64,000 nucleotides of DNA, taken from positions 473,827-537,826 of the forward strand of contig NZ_JACCBX010000002.1 of the NCBI RefSeq assembly GCF_013409995.1, given 5' to 3'. This document shows, piece after piece, positions 53,205-62,215 of this stretch (the first letter of the stretch is position 1; the number at the start of each line of letters is the position of its first letter). The notes beneath the pieces were generated by a model. It was not told the DNA's origin, did no database searches, and worked only from the letters and a program-made list of their open reading frames with translations. Made by a program: the position numbers and the translations under genes. The stretch comes from Neobacillus driksii. Its GTDB lineage: Bacteria; Bacillota; Bacilli; Bacillales; Cytobacillaceae.

Positions 53205-53861
53205 TTGAAAAAATTATTAACAGGTTTAACTGTGGCAGCAATTTTACTAACAGGTTTTGCAGGAAATGGTTTTGCTAAAGGTTCTAGTGAAACTGTTGAT
53301 CCAACTGGTAATGCATTTTTTTGGAAAGTGGATGAAGCTTTCAAAGGGGATAATTTTTTAAGCTGGGTAAATGCTGATGAAAATTATGAGATTTTTCATG
53401 TAACGAATGTTGAGGATAATCATATTACTAAAAAGCAATTAAGAATGTTTAAAGACGGTTATAATTCAAATGATATTGGTTATGTAGGTGAAGAGGTTAG
53501 TGTGTTATCTTTCGATAAAGAAACCAATGAATTATATCTTATGGTAGAATATCACATTTTATCTGATAATGTAGATATTGAAAAGCCTGAAGTAGATATT
53601 GAAAAGCCAATAGAGTGGACAGATGAAACTATGACTCAAGATTGGATTACTTGGGCAAAATCACAAGGTCAATATACTACTGAAGGTTCTGTAAACACAT
53701 CACAAAATGCAGGATGGATTTATGCAGTTGGTATGCAACCTTGGTTCGACAATACTGCTATTGCTTATATTGCATCAACTTATAAATTAAATGTTACAAA
53801 CGTAGAACATAGAACAATGCCTGATGGACAACTTGAAACTATTTTCTATGTAACAAAATAA
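53205..53861 (+). CDS. Secreted protein of unknown function
   Basis: A 218-residue protein from TTG 53205 (GGGGGAT upstream). KKLLTGLTVAAILLTGFAGNGFA is a signal peptide (residues 1-24). The mature part is acidic, without Cys, and has a short internal repeat, DIEKPEVDIEKP, followed by a Trp-rich region (WTDETMTQDWITWAKSQGQY). No family recognised. It has its own promoter and terminator. Confidence 0.7.
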   Translation: MKKLLTGLTVAAILLTGFAGNGFAKGSSETVDPTGNAFFWKVDEAFKGDNFLSWVNADENYEIFHVTNVEDNHITKKQLRMFKDGYNSNDIGYVGEEVSVLSFDKETNELYLMVEYHILSDNVDIEKPEVDIEKPIEWTDETMTQDWITWAKSQGQYTTEGSVNTSQNAGWIYAVGMQPWFDNTAIAYIASTYKLNVTNVEHRTMPDGQLETIFYVTK

Positions 53862-53924
53862 AAGTCAACCTCTCTTTCAATATCGAATAAAGAGCGGATG
53901 TAAACAAATAGATTTTCAAAAAAG

Positions 53925-53968
53925 CAAGTCCCCCTTGCTTCCGTAAATCGGGGGCAGACTTGTTTTTT
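53925..53968. terminator. Terminator between convergent genes
   Basis: CAAGTCCCCC (53925-53934) pairs with GGGGG..GACTTG (53950-53962) with a small bulge and is followed by six T residues. Confidence 0.75.
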
Positions 53969-53982
53969 ATAATGCTTACTTT

Positions 53983-54933
53983 TTACTGCTTCGACTGAAA
54001 GTACCATTTCCCGCTTCTCAACTCACTATGTAATTCCCCGCTTTTTTCAAGGAAAATAAGTCTTGCTATCGTGGCCATAAGAGGAGCAAAGAATTTGGTA
54101 TTACTAAGAGAACCGTAGATGTCCTGGCAAACTTGCCACGCTGTCTTTTCATCACTTCCAACAAAATTTAAGATTTGCTGTAAGCGATAGTTGTGACTCT
54201 TTATCATTTCATCTATCCGTTCGTTCAAGTTGTAAATAAGTTCACCATGACCAGGAAGTGCAAGCTTGGTAGGGTATGCTTTTAATTTTTCTAAAGAGGA
54301 AAAATTATCTTTTATTGGATTCTCATCGTTCTCTGTCCATAGCGCTACGATCGGTGAAAGTCCAGCTAACACATGATCCCCTGTCAGCATTACCTGCTGA
54401 ATTGCGTTATAAAAACAGAAATGGTCATAAGAATGTCCTGGGGTCCAAATGGTTTCATACGTATCATTTCCTAGTTTGATAGGTTGCTGGTTTTCAAATA
54501 CTCCATCAGGTTCAAATTCATATGCCGCCTCTTCCGAGTTCCCCATATTTTGAGTTAATTCTGGACAATCATGTGATGTTAGGAAACTGTGAAGCCAATT
54601 AACCCTATTATTGTTTCGTTTTTTCTGTAATTCTTGGTAACCTAAACTTGAAATAAAGACTGGAATGTGATGTTGTTCCTGAAACCATCTAGCAAGTCCA
54701 CAATGATCTGGATGGGCATGAGTTAACACTAATTTTTCGACAATGATTCCTGATGCTAATGTTTTCTCCCATAGTTCGATGGATTCTAGTGCCTCACTAC
54801 CTGTATCGACGATGGTAAAGCCGTTTTCTCCTCGGATTAAGTAACTGTTCATTTCAAACATTCCAAACGGATACCGAACAACTAGTTGATAGATATCCTC
54901 CGAGATTTTAATTAGCGGTGGGTACTGGTCCAT
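53983..54933 (-). CDS. Metallo-beta-lactamase-fold hydrolase
   Basis: A 316-residue MBL-fold protein. Metal ligands: LTHAHPDHCGLARWF (HxHxDH), TPGHSYDHF, LTGDHVLAG and ALPGHGELI. A helical C-terminal domain of about 100 residues follows, as in the YflN/BLACT-like (lactamase B-2) group. Substrate unknown; many relatives cleave thioesters or lactones. RBS GAGGAGG. Confidence 0.85.
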   Translation of the reverse strand: MDQYPPLIKISEDIYQLVVRYPFGMFEMNSYLIRGENGFTIVDTGSEALESIELWEKTLASGIIVEKLVLTHAHPDHCGLARWFQEQHHIPVFISSLGYQELQKKRNNNRVNWLHSFLTSHDCPELTQNMGNSEEAAYEFEPDGVFENQQPIKLGNDTYETIWTPGHSYDHFCFYNAIQQVMLTGDHVLAGLSPIVALWTENDENPIKDNFSSLEKLKAYPTKLALPGHGELIYNLNERIDEMIKSHNYRLQQILNFVGSDEKTAWQVCQDIYGSLSNTKFFAPLMATIARLIFLEKSGELHSELRSGKWYFQSKQ

Positions 54934-54992
54934 CTATTTGAACCTCCTCTATCTTGCTAATGTTTGTTTTTCTTAAAACTATGTAATAACAT

Positions 54993-55027
54993 AACGACAT
55001 TTCTATGTAACTAGTAGAAATGCCGTT
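54993..55027 (-). terminator. Terminator of the TOMM operon
   Basis: On the minus strand AACGGCATTTCTA and TAGAAATGTCGTT pair over 13 bases with one G-U pair around a nine-base loop, 112 bases after the SagB stop codon. The U tract is poor. Confidence 0.55.
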
Positions 55028-55138
55028 ACTTATTTATTCGTCTGTTATTCCTCATAAACCTTTTCTCAATTATATATTTTTTCCTTACTTTTGAAGTTTT
55101 AAGCTGCTTAACAAAGTTGATTTTTATTTGTAAAGCTA

Positions 55139-56716
55139 TTAACTACACAAACCTCCCAATAACCAAGGACGATGTCGATGGGGACCAATCGGAATTTGAA
55201 TTAAGCTGGTGTTTCCTTGTGGTTCCATCTTGTAAATTTCATCGCACAGGTTGGAATCATATCCGAGGAGCGGGTGCCCACCCATTCCACTGGCTACTGC
55301 TGATAAGAGTAATCGTTGCACGAGCATCCCTGCTTCCATTTGTTGGATTCGATATCCTCTGTATCCGAGTGTAGTTTTAAAGTAATCCTTAACTCCAGTG
55401 ACATGTATGCACAGTGGCACTTGGAGCAAATTTACATTATATAACGACATACCAGATTGCAGCAGGAGTCGATGATCTCCTAGTTGGACCGGATGTAATA
55501 CATGAGCAGTGCTGTCGTATTGATACGCACCATTAGGAATTCCTTCAACATTATATAAACAGACATTCAGTGACACACGCGGCTTATGCTTCTGATGGAC
55601 AACCTCCAAATCATTTCGATACAAAAAGGAATCCGTTGCCTCGTGTAGCAGATTTGCCAGTTCGACTTGACTTACCTTTCCCAATATGAAATCCATATCT
55701 GGAGAAAATCGGTTTCGACATACAGATCCCAGATCATACTGGAGCCTCTCAGCATGAGGCAAAGATACGGCTTGACCCTCACTAATTACATTTTCCTTCG
55801 CCATGATCAAAGGAAACTTTGTTGTAGAATCCAACATGGACACTTCATTTAACTTGGTTAACATCGGATACTCTTTGACCCTTTGGGACCGGACATAATG
55901 ATTTGGATGAATCGATGTCAATTCTCGACTTAACTCATCTGCAGTAACAATTCTGTCTTTTTCACCCCCATTGGCTGACCAAATAGTAGGTTCCACCGAT
56001 AGAGGAATGACAGCATACACGCTCTCCTCTTTTTCAGTTAATCCAAGTAAATGATTCATGGCCCGGTCAAGAAATTGGAAGTATACGCCCGATTCGAAGC
56101 CAAATCGTTTCGATACTTCCAATAATTGTCCAATTAAAACACCCGCATCCAACCCCTGCAGTCGGTAGGCAAAATTGTTGTATTTAAAAAAATTTTTCCA
56201 AAACATGGTCGTTACAAAAACCGTCCCAAAACATGATGAAATCTCACAACGATTACCAAGAGCCCTGGCAATATAGGAATCGTAATTTCCTTCTCGCAGT
56301 AATGCTAAGCGATGGTGTGCCACATCATAATGATACACACCAAATGGCAAATCCTCGATTTTCAAATATACGTATAATTCATTTGGATACAGAGCTCCGC
56401 CCGAGGGAGCAAACCTCCTGTTTGATTGCATTCGTTCTGTTGTATTCTTTGAAGGATCCAAGTTAAAGACCATTTGGCTAAATTGAGTAAGGCCATAAAC
56501 ATACCAAAGAAAATGCCCCATTTGACGCAGGTCAGGCTTTAAGGGTTGTTTATGTCCTTCAAGTGTCAGTGGTACTTCTAAAGATAATGGGACCACAGGC
56601 AATCCGCGGTATAGTTTATAAGGAAGTGGTCCATCTTCCCAATCCACTTCCCAATTCGGGATGCTTGCTTTTTCAATGTCAAAATGTAAATTGTGCAGAA
56701 ACTCATCAAGAATCAT
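55139..56716 (-). CDS. SagB/ThcOx-type azoline dehydrogenase
   Basis: A 525-residue FMN-dependent oxidase of the nitroreductase superfamily that oxidises thiazolines/oxazolines to thiazoles/oxazoles in TOMM peptides. Two nitroreductase-like halves are visible: NRRFAPSGGALYPNELYVYLK with FGVYHYD in the first, and CLYNVEGIPNGAYQYDSTAH and GYRGYRIQQMEAGMLVQRLLLSAVA in the second. Last gene of the cluster, 22 bases after the YcaO gene. RBS AGGAGGAT. Confidence 0.88.
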   Translation of the reverse strand: MILDEFLHNLHFDIEKASIPNWEVDWEDGPLPYKLYRGLPVVPLSLEVPLTLEGHKQPLKPDLRQMGHFLWYVYGLTQFSQMVFNLDPSKNTTERMQSNRRFAPSGGALYPNELYVYLKIEDLPFGVYHYDVAHHRLALLREGNYDSYIARALGNRCEISSCFGTVFVTTMFWKNFFKYNNFAYRLQGLDAGVLIGQLLEVSKRFGFESGVYFQFLDRAMNHLLGLTEKEESVYAVIPLSVEPTIWSANGGEKDRIVTADELSRELTSIHPNHYVRSQRVKEYPMLTKLNEVSMLDSTTKFPLIMAKENVISEGQAVSLPHAERLQYDLGSVCRNRFSPDMDFILGKVSQVELANLLHEATDSFLYRNDLEVVHQKHKPRVSLNVCLYNVEGIPNGAYQYDSTAHVLHPVQLGDHRLLLQSGMSLYNVNLLQVPLCIHVTGVKDYFKTTLGYRGYRIQQMEAGMLVQRLLLSAVASGMGGHPLLGYDSNLCDEIYKMEPQGNTSLIQIPIGPHRHRPWLLGGLCS

Positions 56717-56738
56717 ACTCTATCCTCCTAGTGACTGC

Positions 56739-58685
56739 TTATGGAAACGGATGAGGATGTGGATTTAGCAGTTCGGCTGTCAGCGGTTCATTTGAATATC
56801 CTAGTTCCATAGGTACCCTGAACACTCTTTCCAGCCCTGTTATGCGAGTAAGGTGATGTCCGAATGTCATCGGCAGCATCCCCGGTATTAGTACTTTTAC
56901 ACAATAGAGCCCGTTTCGGATTGTTTCCGGTGTCGTCTGGTCAACCACAATCACATCGAGATTTATTCGCCGAAAAACTTGAAGAATATCCTGAAGATCC
57001 TCAGTAAGATCTAAATGTTTTGACTTCCACTGTAATTCCTCGTGAAATGGTCGCATTGGGCGATTTTCGTCAAGCAAAAATTGCAGACGCTCTTCTGATT
57101 GCGGCAAACCGTACAGCATGCCATGGTCATCCATTTGTTGCACCAAGGTAGAATCATGCAACATTCGCACATATTCCTCCCGGTGCGCCTCTAATTTCTC
57201 ATCCAAAGACAGCATCATACCCGCTAACTCGTGAACCGCCGTTTTCACCGCCCGTACCGGGTCCAAATGAGATCCGGCCGCACAGATAAGATTCATCCCT
57301 TTATCTTTTCTGTTTTTCGCTATGGCCAAAATACTTGGAATCCCATGCTCCATCGTAGAGTTATACAAATATAGATCATAATCCGCGACCGCACGCATTC
57401 GTTCAATCATTAACTTAAGCTCTTCGTCTTCAATGGAGGCTGGATCAAGACGTGGTAGGGACATCTGCGCGTACCAAGTCATCAGGAACGAATCACGTTC
57501 CACCACTTCCAAAATACCGTAGAAAATGGCTTCTTCCAGACTTCCCCCCAACGCACATCCATTGGAAGTTTCATATACAAATCCACGTGACCCGCAGCCC
57601 AAACTGTAATAGGCAAGCAACTCTGGAACAAGTATCGGACGTTCCTGTAAAAGTGAATATCCCCATACCCAATCAATCGGGCGATCTGGATCAAATTCTG
57701 TAAACGGAAAACCAGGTCTCTCATACTGTTCTTTGGCGTGTACACCAACCTCTATCGGATTGAGTGCTTGATTTTTCAAATGGTTATAACTATCATGTAC
57801 CACTGTCTTTTTGCCACGGGGCTTTAGTCCACAGTATCGCTCCAACCCTTCCAAAATAGCTGTTAACTCACTTACAGCGAAGGAGTTAGTCCGTCCTGCT
57901 GTTCCCTCGTCCCCCTCGAACATAGGTAAATTGACACTTACATCAGCAAATGTGTGCACGAGGTTAACCATTTTATCATTCAAAAGGCCTGTTCGATCAT
58001 CAAGATAGTCTTTAACAAGAACGTTATTCAGGTCATCTAACGAACGGCTGCGATAACTGTCGCTGGATACCTTGGGACTTTGTTGCAGTGTAATTTGAGC
58101 CAGAGTTGGTGAATCGTCGGGTAATTGACTACACACCTGACACAAGGGAACTGGCAGAAACCTATGCCAAGAACTTTTCAATGTTTTCAAGTTAATATAA
58201 CATACCCTTCCCTCCGAGTAAGCCTCATCACCCTGCATAATTCTTTGTACTTCCGCCCCAATTAAGTGGGCCATCTGTAATATTCCCGAGCGCGTCGCCC
58301 AAGCTTCCTGCTTTATTCCTCCAGATAACTCTAACCTCTTTTGTAGCTCCCATACTTCTGTGCGGTCGGTTCTTGTAATATGACGCCGCAATTCAGCACA
58401 TTGAGAGCATCCTGACCGATTTGGGTGAACCAAAGGACCAATAATCCCCTCTCCAAAATTAACAAAGCCTCGCAGCCAACGAGTGTTGGTTTGGCGAAAC
58501 ACCTCTTCAGCTTTTTGATGAATAAACGGATTCCATGCATCATGTAAAACTAAAGCCAAATCAATCCCGACCGGTATTAATGCTCCGAAATCGGATTGGC
58601 GAAATACCAAGTATTGAGATGACATTTCTTCACACATGTGGTCTGCCAGCATCCCTTCACCAACAACCAAAACGACCGCACTCAC
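56739..58685 (-). CDS. TOMM cyclodehydratase: leader-peptide-binding domain fused to YcaO
   Basis: A 648-residue fusion. Residues 1-220 are the E1-like/leader-binding part, with zinc pairs GCSQCAE and LCQVCSQ. Residues about 245-648 are the YcaO ATPase: SELTAILEGLERYCG, GCALGGSLEEAIFYGILEVVERDSF and the C-terminal proline motif HPHPFP typical of YcaO cyclodehydratases. It uses ATP to turn Cys/Ser/Thr of the precursor into azolines. The GTG start overlaps the upstream stop (GTGA), so it is translationally coupled to the ThiF-like gene. Confidence 0.9.
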   Translation of the reverse strand: MSAVVLVVGEGMLADHMCEEMSSQYLVFRQSDFGALIPVGIDLALVLHDAWNPFIHQKAEEVFRQTNTRWLRGFVNFGEGIIGPLVHPNRSGCSQCAELRRHITRTDRTEVWELQKRLELSGGIKQEAWATRSGILQMAHLIGAEVQRIMQGDEAYSEGRVCYINLKTLKSSWHRFLPVPLCQVCSQLPDDSPTLAQITLQQSPKVSSDSYRSRSLDDLNNVLVKDYLDDRTGLLNDKMVNLVHTFADVSVNLPMFEGDEGTAGRTNSFAVSELTAILEGLERYCGLKPRGKKTVVHDSYNHLKNQALNPIEVGVHAKEQYERPGFPFTEFDPDRPIDWVWGYSLLQERPILVPELLAYYSLGCGSRGFVYETSNGCALGGSLEEAIFYGILEVVERDSFLMTWYAQMSLPRLDPASIEDEELKLMIERMRAVADYDLYLYNSTMEHGIPSILAIAKNRKDKGMNLICAAGSHLDPVRAVKTAVHELAGMMLSLDEKLEAHREEYVRMLHDSTLVQQMDDHGMLYGLPQSEERLQFLLDENRPMRPFHEELQWKSKHLDLTEDLQDILQVFRRINLDVIVVDQTTPETIRNGLYCVKVLIPGMLPMTFGHHLTRITGLERVFRVPMELGYSNEPLTAELLNPHPHPFP

Positions 58686-60601
58686 CTTAATCCCTCCTCT
58701 TGAACCAATACGCCAAAGATCCCTGCCAATCCCTCTTTCAAAAAGGGTTCTAGTTCTAATTCATATACAAACAACTGCTTTCCGTTCTGTTCCAAGATTT
58801 CCATAGCGCTCAGCAAGTCCTCGGATTGTATCCTCTCTTCACAAGCAGGAATTTCAACGCTCAGCGGAACTTTTTCATCTAAAAGCATGGACGAAACTTC
58901 CAAGGATCGGGCAGTAACGATTTCTTGTTCATTTTGGATTTTGGTAAGTGCCTGTTGAAGGGCATTTCGTAAAGCCCTAGTAATATTCAAATCAACACTG
59001 CCATACCATCCGTCATTTGTACCAATCCACACCACGGGGAATCCTGATACTTCCTCGCCTATCCCTATAGTTGGTGCTCCCTGCAACGTGGTCAGTGCCT
59101 GCAAATAAAACCGACAGCGTTCATCTTCTACCGTACTCAATTGTACCTTCGAAACTGAATATTTCTGTTCAAGGCTTTGTTTGATTAACTCTTGGTCCAA
59201 ACATCTTTGCAATCCTCTACAAACACTTTCCGCGAACATTTCACCAGCTCCAACTTCAACTTCCGGAGGTAGGTCGAGCAGACCCACTAGTTGTGAAACA
59301 TACGCTTCGATTCCTGATAAACCTGCTTCCCTTCTTGCCTCCTCATGTGTCAGACCTGATAAGACAATATCTTCAATTAGTTCAGCTGGTCCATCTGCCA
59401 ATGGGTTGAATACCTGAACTCGGCACTGAGCTAACGGAAGCTGCCCTAAATCCCCCTCCTCCCAAATATGGAAAATCCCTGTTACCTTTGATGTCAACTG
59501 GTTGAAGGAAAAAAGTAATTTACCTGGATCGACACTCTCCATGCGGTCTGCTAGTCGCAAATCAATATCTTCTACCAATCTAGTTGTTGACCGTCCTGTT
59601 ACCAATGGATGAGGCATAAACGAGTGCCAGTTTCCTTCTAACGTTTCCAAATCTAGAAGAAAGAATTGATTCTTCTGCTCCTTTTCGGACACACCCGTAA
59701 CGTCTTTAAACAACTCAAATACGATAACATTAGCCAGCATAGCTCCAGCTGTGGAAGAAAAATCGGATAATGGCTGGTCTTTAAAGAGAGCTGATTGGTG
59801 AATACTCCGCCATGCAGACTCCCAGCACCCTTCTGAGTCTGGATACACTAACGGACCCGCTAAACCCGCCTGTTCTAAGCAAATAGCAGGGAGAAACGCT
59901 TTACCCGCTTCCCTGCAAACCCTATGTAGAAGCCGGAGTTCCTCTACATCTTCCTTTTGTGACACATACAAAATATAGTCAAACGGTCTTATAATCTCCT
60001 CCCAGGAAATTTCCCCTTGCTGGTTTAGTGTGACCTCTTCCATCTCCACTTCAGCGTCTGTTTTACGCGTATGTTCCACAATTTCCATCAACCGCCTTCT
60101 ATTGGTTTGAACCCGGTCATTGATTAGCATATGGAACTTGGGCAATCCAGAATTAAGTAAGGAAGAAACCAATGAAACAAAAAAAGGACCAGAGCCTACT
60201 GCCAACACTTTTGCCTGACGATAGATCTGAAAACGAAACGCCCCCGAATCAACCAAATTGTCTACAAATTCAATTTGAGATGCATACTTTTTTAGAACAT
60301 GTTCCTTCAATTGGTGGGAACGGTCTTGGCTAACATCTCGAGCAAACCCATTTCGATATAGTGCCTCTGCAATTTCAAACACTCTATCTCGGTATGCCGC
60401 CGGCAATCCGTTGGTCAAATATTCCAAGGTATACTCGCCATTAAACATTGGTATCAGCTTTTCAACCCATTGATCGATCATACTGCCTTCCATACGAAAT
60501 GAGCTTATATTGTTCCGAAAATACACACCACTGTTTGGATCAGGGAGAAAAAACGTGTCCCTTTTCACCTTCAGACGCACAGAAGGGTTCATATTTGTCA
60601 T
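58682..60601 (-). CDS. Putative thiazole-containing bacteriocin maturation protein (ThiF-like)
   Basis: A 639-residue protein matching the maturation protein usually found beside heterocycloanthracin genes. It begins with a winged/RRE-like region, followed by an E1/ThiF-like Rossmann stretch (QIYRQAKVLAVGSGPFFVSLVSSLL, then AICLEQAGLAGPLVYPDSEGCW), and a long C-terminal region. There are no obvious zinc pairs, so it likely binds the leader and hands it to the YcaO protein. RBS AAGGAGGAG. It lies 174 bases after the precursor gene. Confidence 0.85.
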   Translation of the reverse strand: MTNMNPSVRLKVKRDTFFLPDPNSGVYFRNNISSFRMEGSMIDQWVEKLIPMFNGEYTLEYLTNGLPAAYRDRVFEIAEALYRNGFARDVSQDRSHQLKEHVLKKYASQIEFVDNLVDSGAFRFQIYRQAKVLAVGSGPFFVSLVSSLLNSGLPKFHMLINDRVQTNRRRLMEIVEHTRKTDAEVEMEEVTLNQQGEISWEEIIRPFDYILYVSQKEDVEELRLLHRVCREAGKAFLPAICLEQAGLAGPLVYPDSEGCWESAWRSIHQSALFKDQPLSDFSSTAGAMLANVIVFELFKDVTGVSEKEQKNQFFLLDLETLEGNWHSFMPHPLVTGRSTTRLVEDIDLRLADRMESVDPGKLLFSFNQLTSKVTGIFHIWEEGDLGQLPLAQCRVQVFNPLADGPAELIEDIVLSGLTHEEARREAGLSGIEAYVSQLVGLLDLPPEVEVGAGEMFAESVCRGLQRCLDQELIKQSLEQKYSVSKVQLSTVEDERCRFYLQALTTLQGAPTIGIGEEVSGFPVVWIGTNDGWYGSVDLNITRALRNALQQALTKIQNEQEIVTARSLEVSSMLLDEKVPLSVEIPACEERIQSEDLLSAMEILEQNGKQLFVYELELEPFLKEGLAGIFGVLVQEEGLR

Positions 60602-60701
60602 TTCCGCTCCTCCTTAGCCTTAGCATACTTCATTTTTAATTATCATCACTATCATCCTATGTACTGCAATTTGTCCCTTATGTTAATTGTTGAAGAGAAG
60701 A

Positions 60702-60726
60702 AGCCCCTGCAAAAACTGCAAGGGCT
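60702..60726 (-). promoter_or_regulatory. Stem-loop between precursor and enzyme genes
   Basis: AGCCCTTGCA and TGCAGGGGCT on the minus strand pair around a five-base loop with G-U pairs; no U tract follows. Such a hairpin can act as partial terminator or as a processing site that protects the precursor mRNA, giving more precursor than enzyme. Confidence 0.5.
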
Positions 60727-60775
60727 CTTCTCCTCTCCATTTCTAGGTGGAGTCTTTGTTAAAAATCTATTGTTA

Positions 60776-61162
60776 TCAACCGCCGCAACGATGGCCTCCG
60801 CCACCACAACGATGACCGCCTCCGCCGCAATTGTGTCCTCCGCCGCAATTATGGCAACGATGTCCACCGCAATTATGGAAGCAATTATGGAAGCAATTGT
60901 GGAAGCAATTGTGGAAGCAATTGTGGAAGCAATTAAAGCAACTAAAGCAACTAAAGCAACTAAAGCAACTAAAACATCGCCCAATACCGCCAATACCACC
61001 AATACCACCAATACCGCCAACACCGCCTAAACCACCAATACCGCCTAGACCACCAAATCGATTTGGATCAGTGTAGTACATGCTTGGGTCAAAAGGAACT
61101 GCCTCGGTTGCTTGGAAATCCCCAAGACTTAAGCCCTGGAGTTGACTTTGGAAATCATTCAT
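60776..61162 (-). CDS. Heterocycloanthracin/sonorensin-type bacteriocin precursor
   Basis: A 128-residue TOMM precursor. ATG 61162 follows AAGGAGG. Residues 1-36 are the leader (MNDFQSQLQGLSLGDFQATE with the LGDFQ motif), 37-61 a Gly-rich (GGI)n stretch, and 62-128 the core with 16 Cys (63, 66, 69, 72, 75, 78, 82, 86, 90, 94, 98, 103, 106, 112, 119, 126). The core has CFS repeats, then five CFHN repeats, then Gly/His/Arg-rich CGGGGHR repeats. Four core Ser are further cyclisation candidates. The DNA carries 12-base and 9-base tandem repeats. The longer frame to 61246 is not needed. Confidence 0.93.
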   Translation of the reverse strand: MNDFQSQLQGLSLGDFQATEAVPFDPSMYYTDPNRFGGLGGIGGLGGVGGIGGIGGIGGIGRCFSCFSCFSCFSCFNCFHNCFHNCFHNCFHNCFHNCGGHRCHNCGGGHNCGGGGHRCGGGGHRCGG

Positions 61163-61374
61163 TCTATATACCTCCTTATATTTTAAAAAAAGGGCGCAGC
61201 TACAGGAAACGGGCACAGAACAATCCTGAAATATAGGTAAATACACTGCTATACCTTCTCCAACAAAATATGTATAATGGCTGGGTATTGCTACTAATAC
61301 AAAAGCCTATTTATGAAGTTTCAAAAAAACTATAAGGACGAAAAAAGAATTTTCTCAGCCAAAATAGGAAAAGA

Positions 61375-61394
61375 GGCCCCAGCTATAGGGCCCC
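61375..61394 (-). terminator. Terminator of the SDR/ABC operon
   Basis: GGGGCCC and GGGGCC arms on the minus strand form a short GC stem around TATAGCT, followed by TCTTTTCC. It lies 42 bases after the SDR stop. The remaining gap to the bacteriocin gene (61163-61435) holds its presumed promoter, which I cannot place. Confidence 0.6.
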
Positions 61395-61435
61395 GAATAT
61401 GCTACTAATCATTTACATAATTTTGAAAGACTTAC

Positions 61436-62206
61436 CTAACTCATTACCAGCCCGCCATCGACAATCAGTGTCTGCCCTGTCATAAACTGACTCCATTCCG
61501 AAGATAAGAACATGACAGGCCCGACAATATCGTCAGGTTGTGCAATTCTCCTAAGCGGTGTTTGAGAAATAATCATTTCTTTTACTTCTTCTTTCGTTTC
61601 TCTGCTTGCGTCGGTTGGATACACCAAACCAGGTGCTACACAATTCACTCGAATTCCGAATGCCCCAACTTCAACGGCTAAATTGCGGCTAAACCCAATT
61701 AATGCAGATTTAGCGGTTGTATAGTCATGATAAGGAATGAGGGGGCGTTGTACTAAGTTTGTTACGATATTAACAATGCTTCCCCTGGTTTGTTTTTTCA
61801 TTAAGGGGACGGCTTGTTGACATACATAGTAAGTAGATTTTACTGCTCCATCGATTTGTTCCTGATAGTCTTCCCATTTTACTTGCGAGAACATTTTTCG
61901 GGTTTCGGGATTAAAGACATAGGGTTTAAAGGCATTATTGACGACTACATCTAATTTGCCTACTTCTAGCTCAATTTGATTCATCATACGGTTAACATCC
62001 GATTCAGACGTAACGTCTGCTTGAATCGCCCAAGCATCACCACCAAGCTCAAGACAAGAAGCCACTGTTTTTTCTGCAGCTTCTTCATTTTGAAGATAAT
62101 TAACAATGACCGTGGCACCTTCTACTGCAAAACCTCTTGCGATGGCTGCACCAATTCCTCTACTTGAACCAGTAACTAATACTGTTTTATTCTCAAATTT
62201 TTTCAC
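61436..62206 (-). CDS. Short-chain dehydrogenase/reductase
   Basis: A 256-residue classical SDR: TGSSRGIGAAIA cofactor loop, VVNNAFKP, YTTAKSALIGFSRNLAVE with the catalytic Tyr-x3-Lys, and a C-terminal FabG-like end (FMTGQTLIVDGGL). The usual catalytic Ser position reads NIVTNLV, with Thr as possible substitute. Arg in the cofactor loop suggests NADP. Start GTG 62206, right after the binding-protein stop; co-transcribed with the ABC genes. Confidence 0.85.
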   Translation of the reverse strand: MKKFENKTVLVTGSSRGIGAAIARGFAVEGATVIVNYLQNEEAAEKTVASCLELGGDAWAIQADVTSESDVNRMMNQIELEVGKLDVVVNNAFKPYVFNPETRKMFSQVKWEDYQEQIDGAVKSTYYVCQQAVPLMKKQTRGSIVNIVTNLVQRPLIPYHDYTTAKSALIGFSRNLAVEVGAFGIRVNCVAPGLVYPTDASRETKEEVKEMIISQTPLRRIAQPDDIVGPVMFLSSEWSQFMTGQTLIVDGGLVMS

Positions 62207-62215
62207 AAGCTCACC

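Noticed and set aside
60659..61030. Open frames on the plus strand and in another minus frame across the bacteriocin precursor, rich in ATT/VEAI or VLVAL repeats
   Set aside because: They are shadows of the tandem repeats in the precursor gene; no RBS, and the sense frame has a good RBS and family features.
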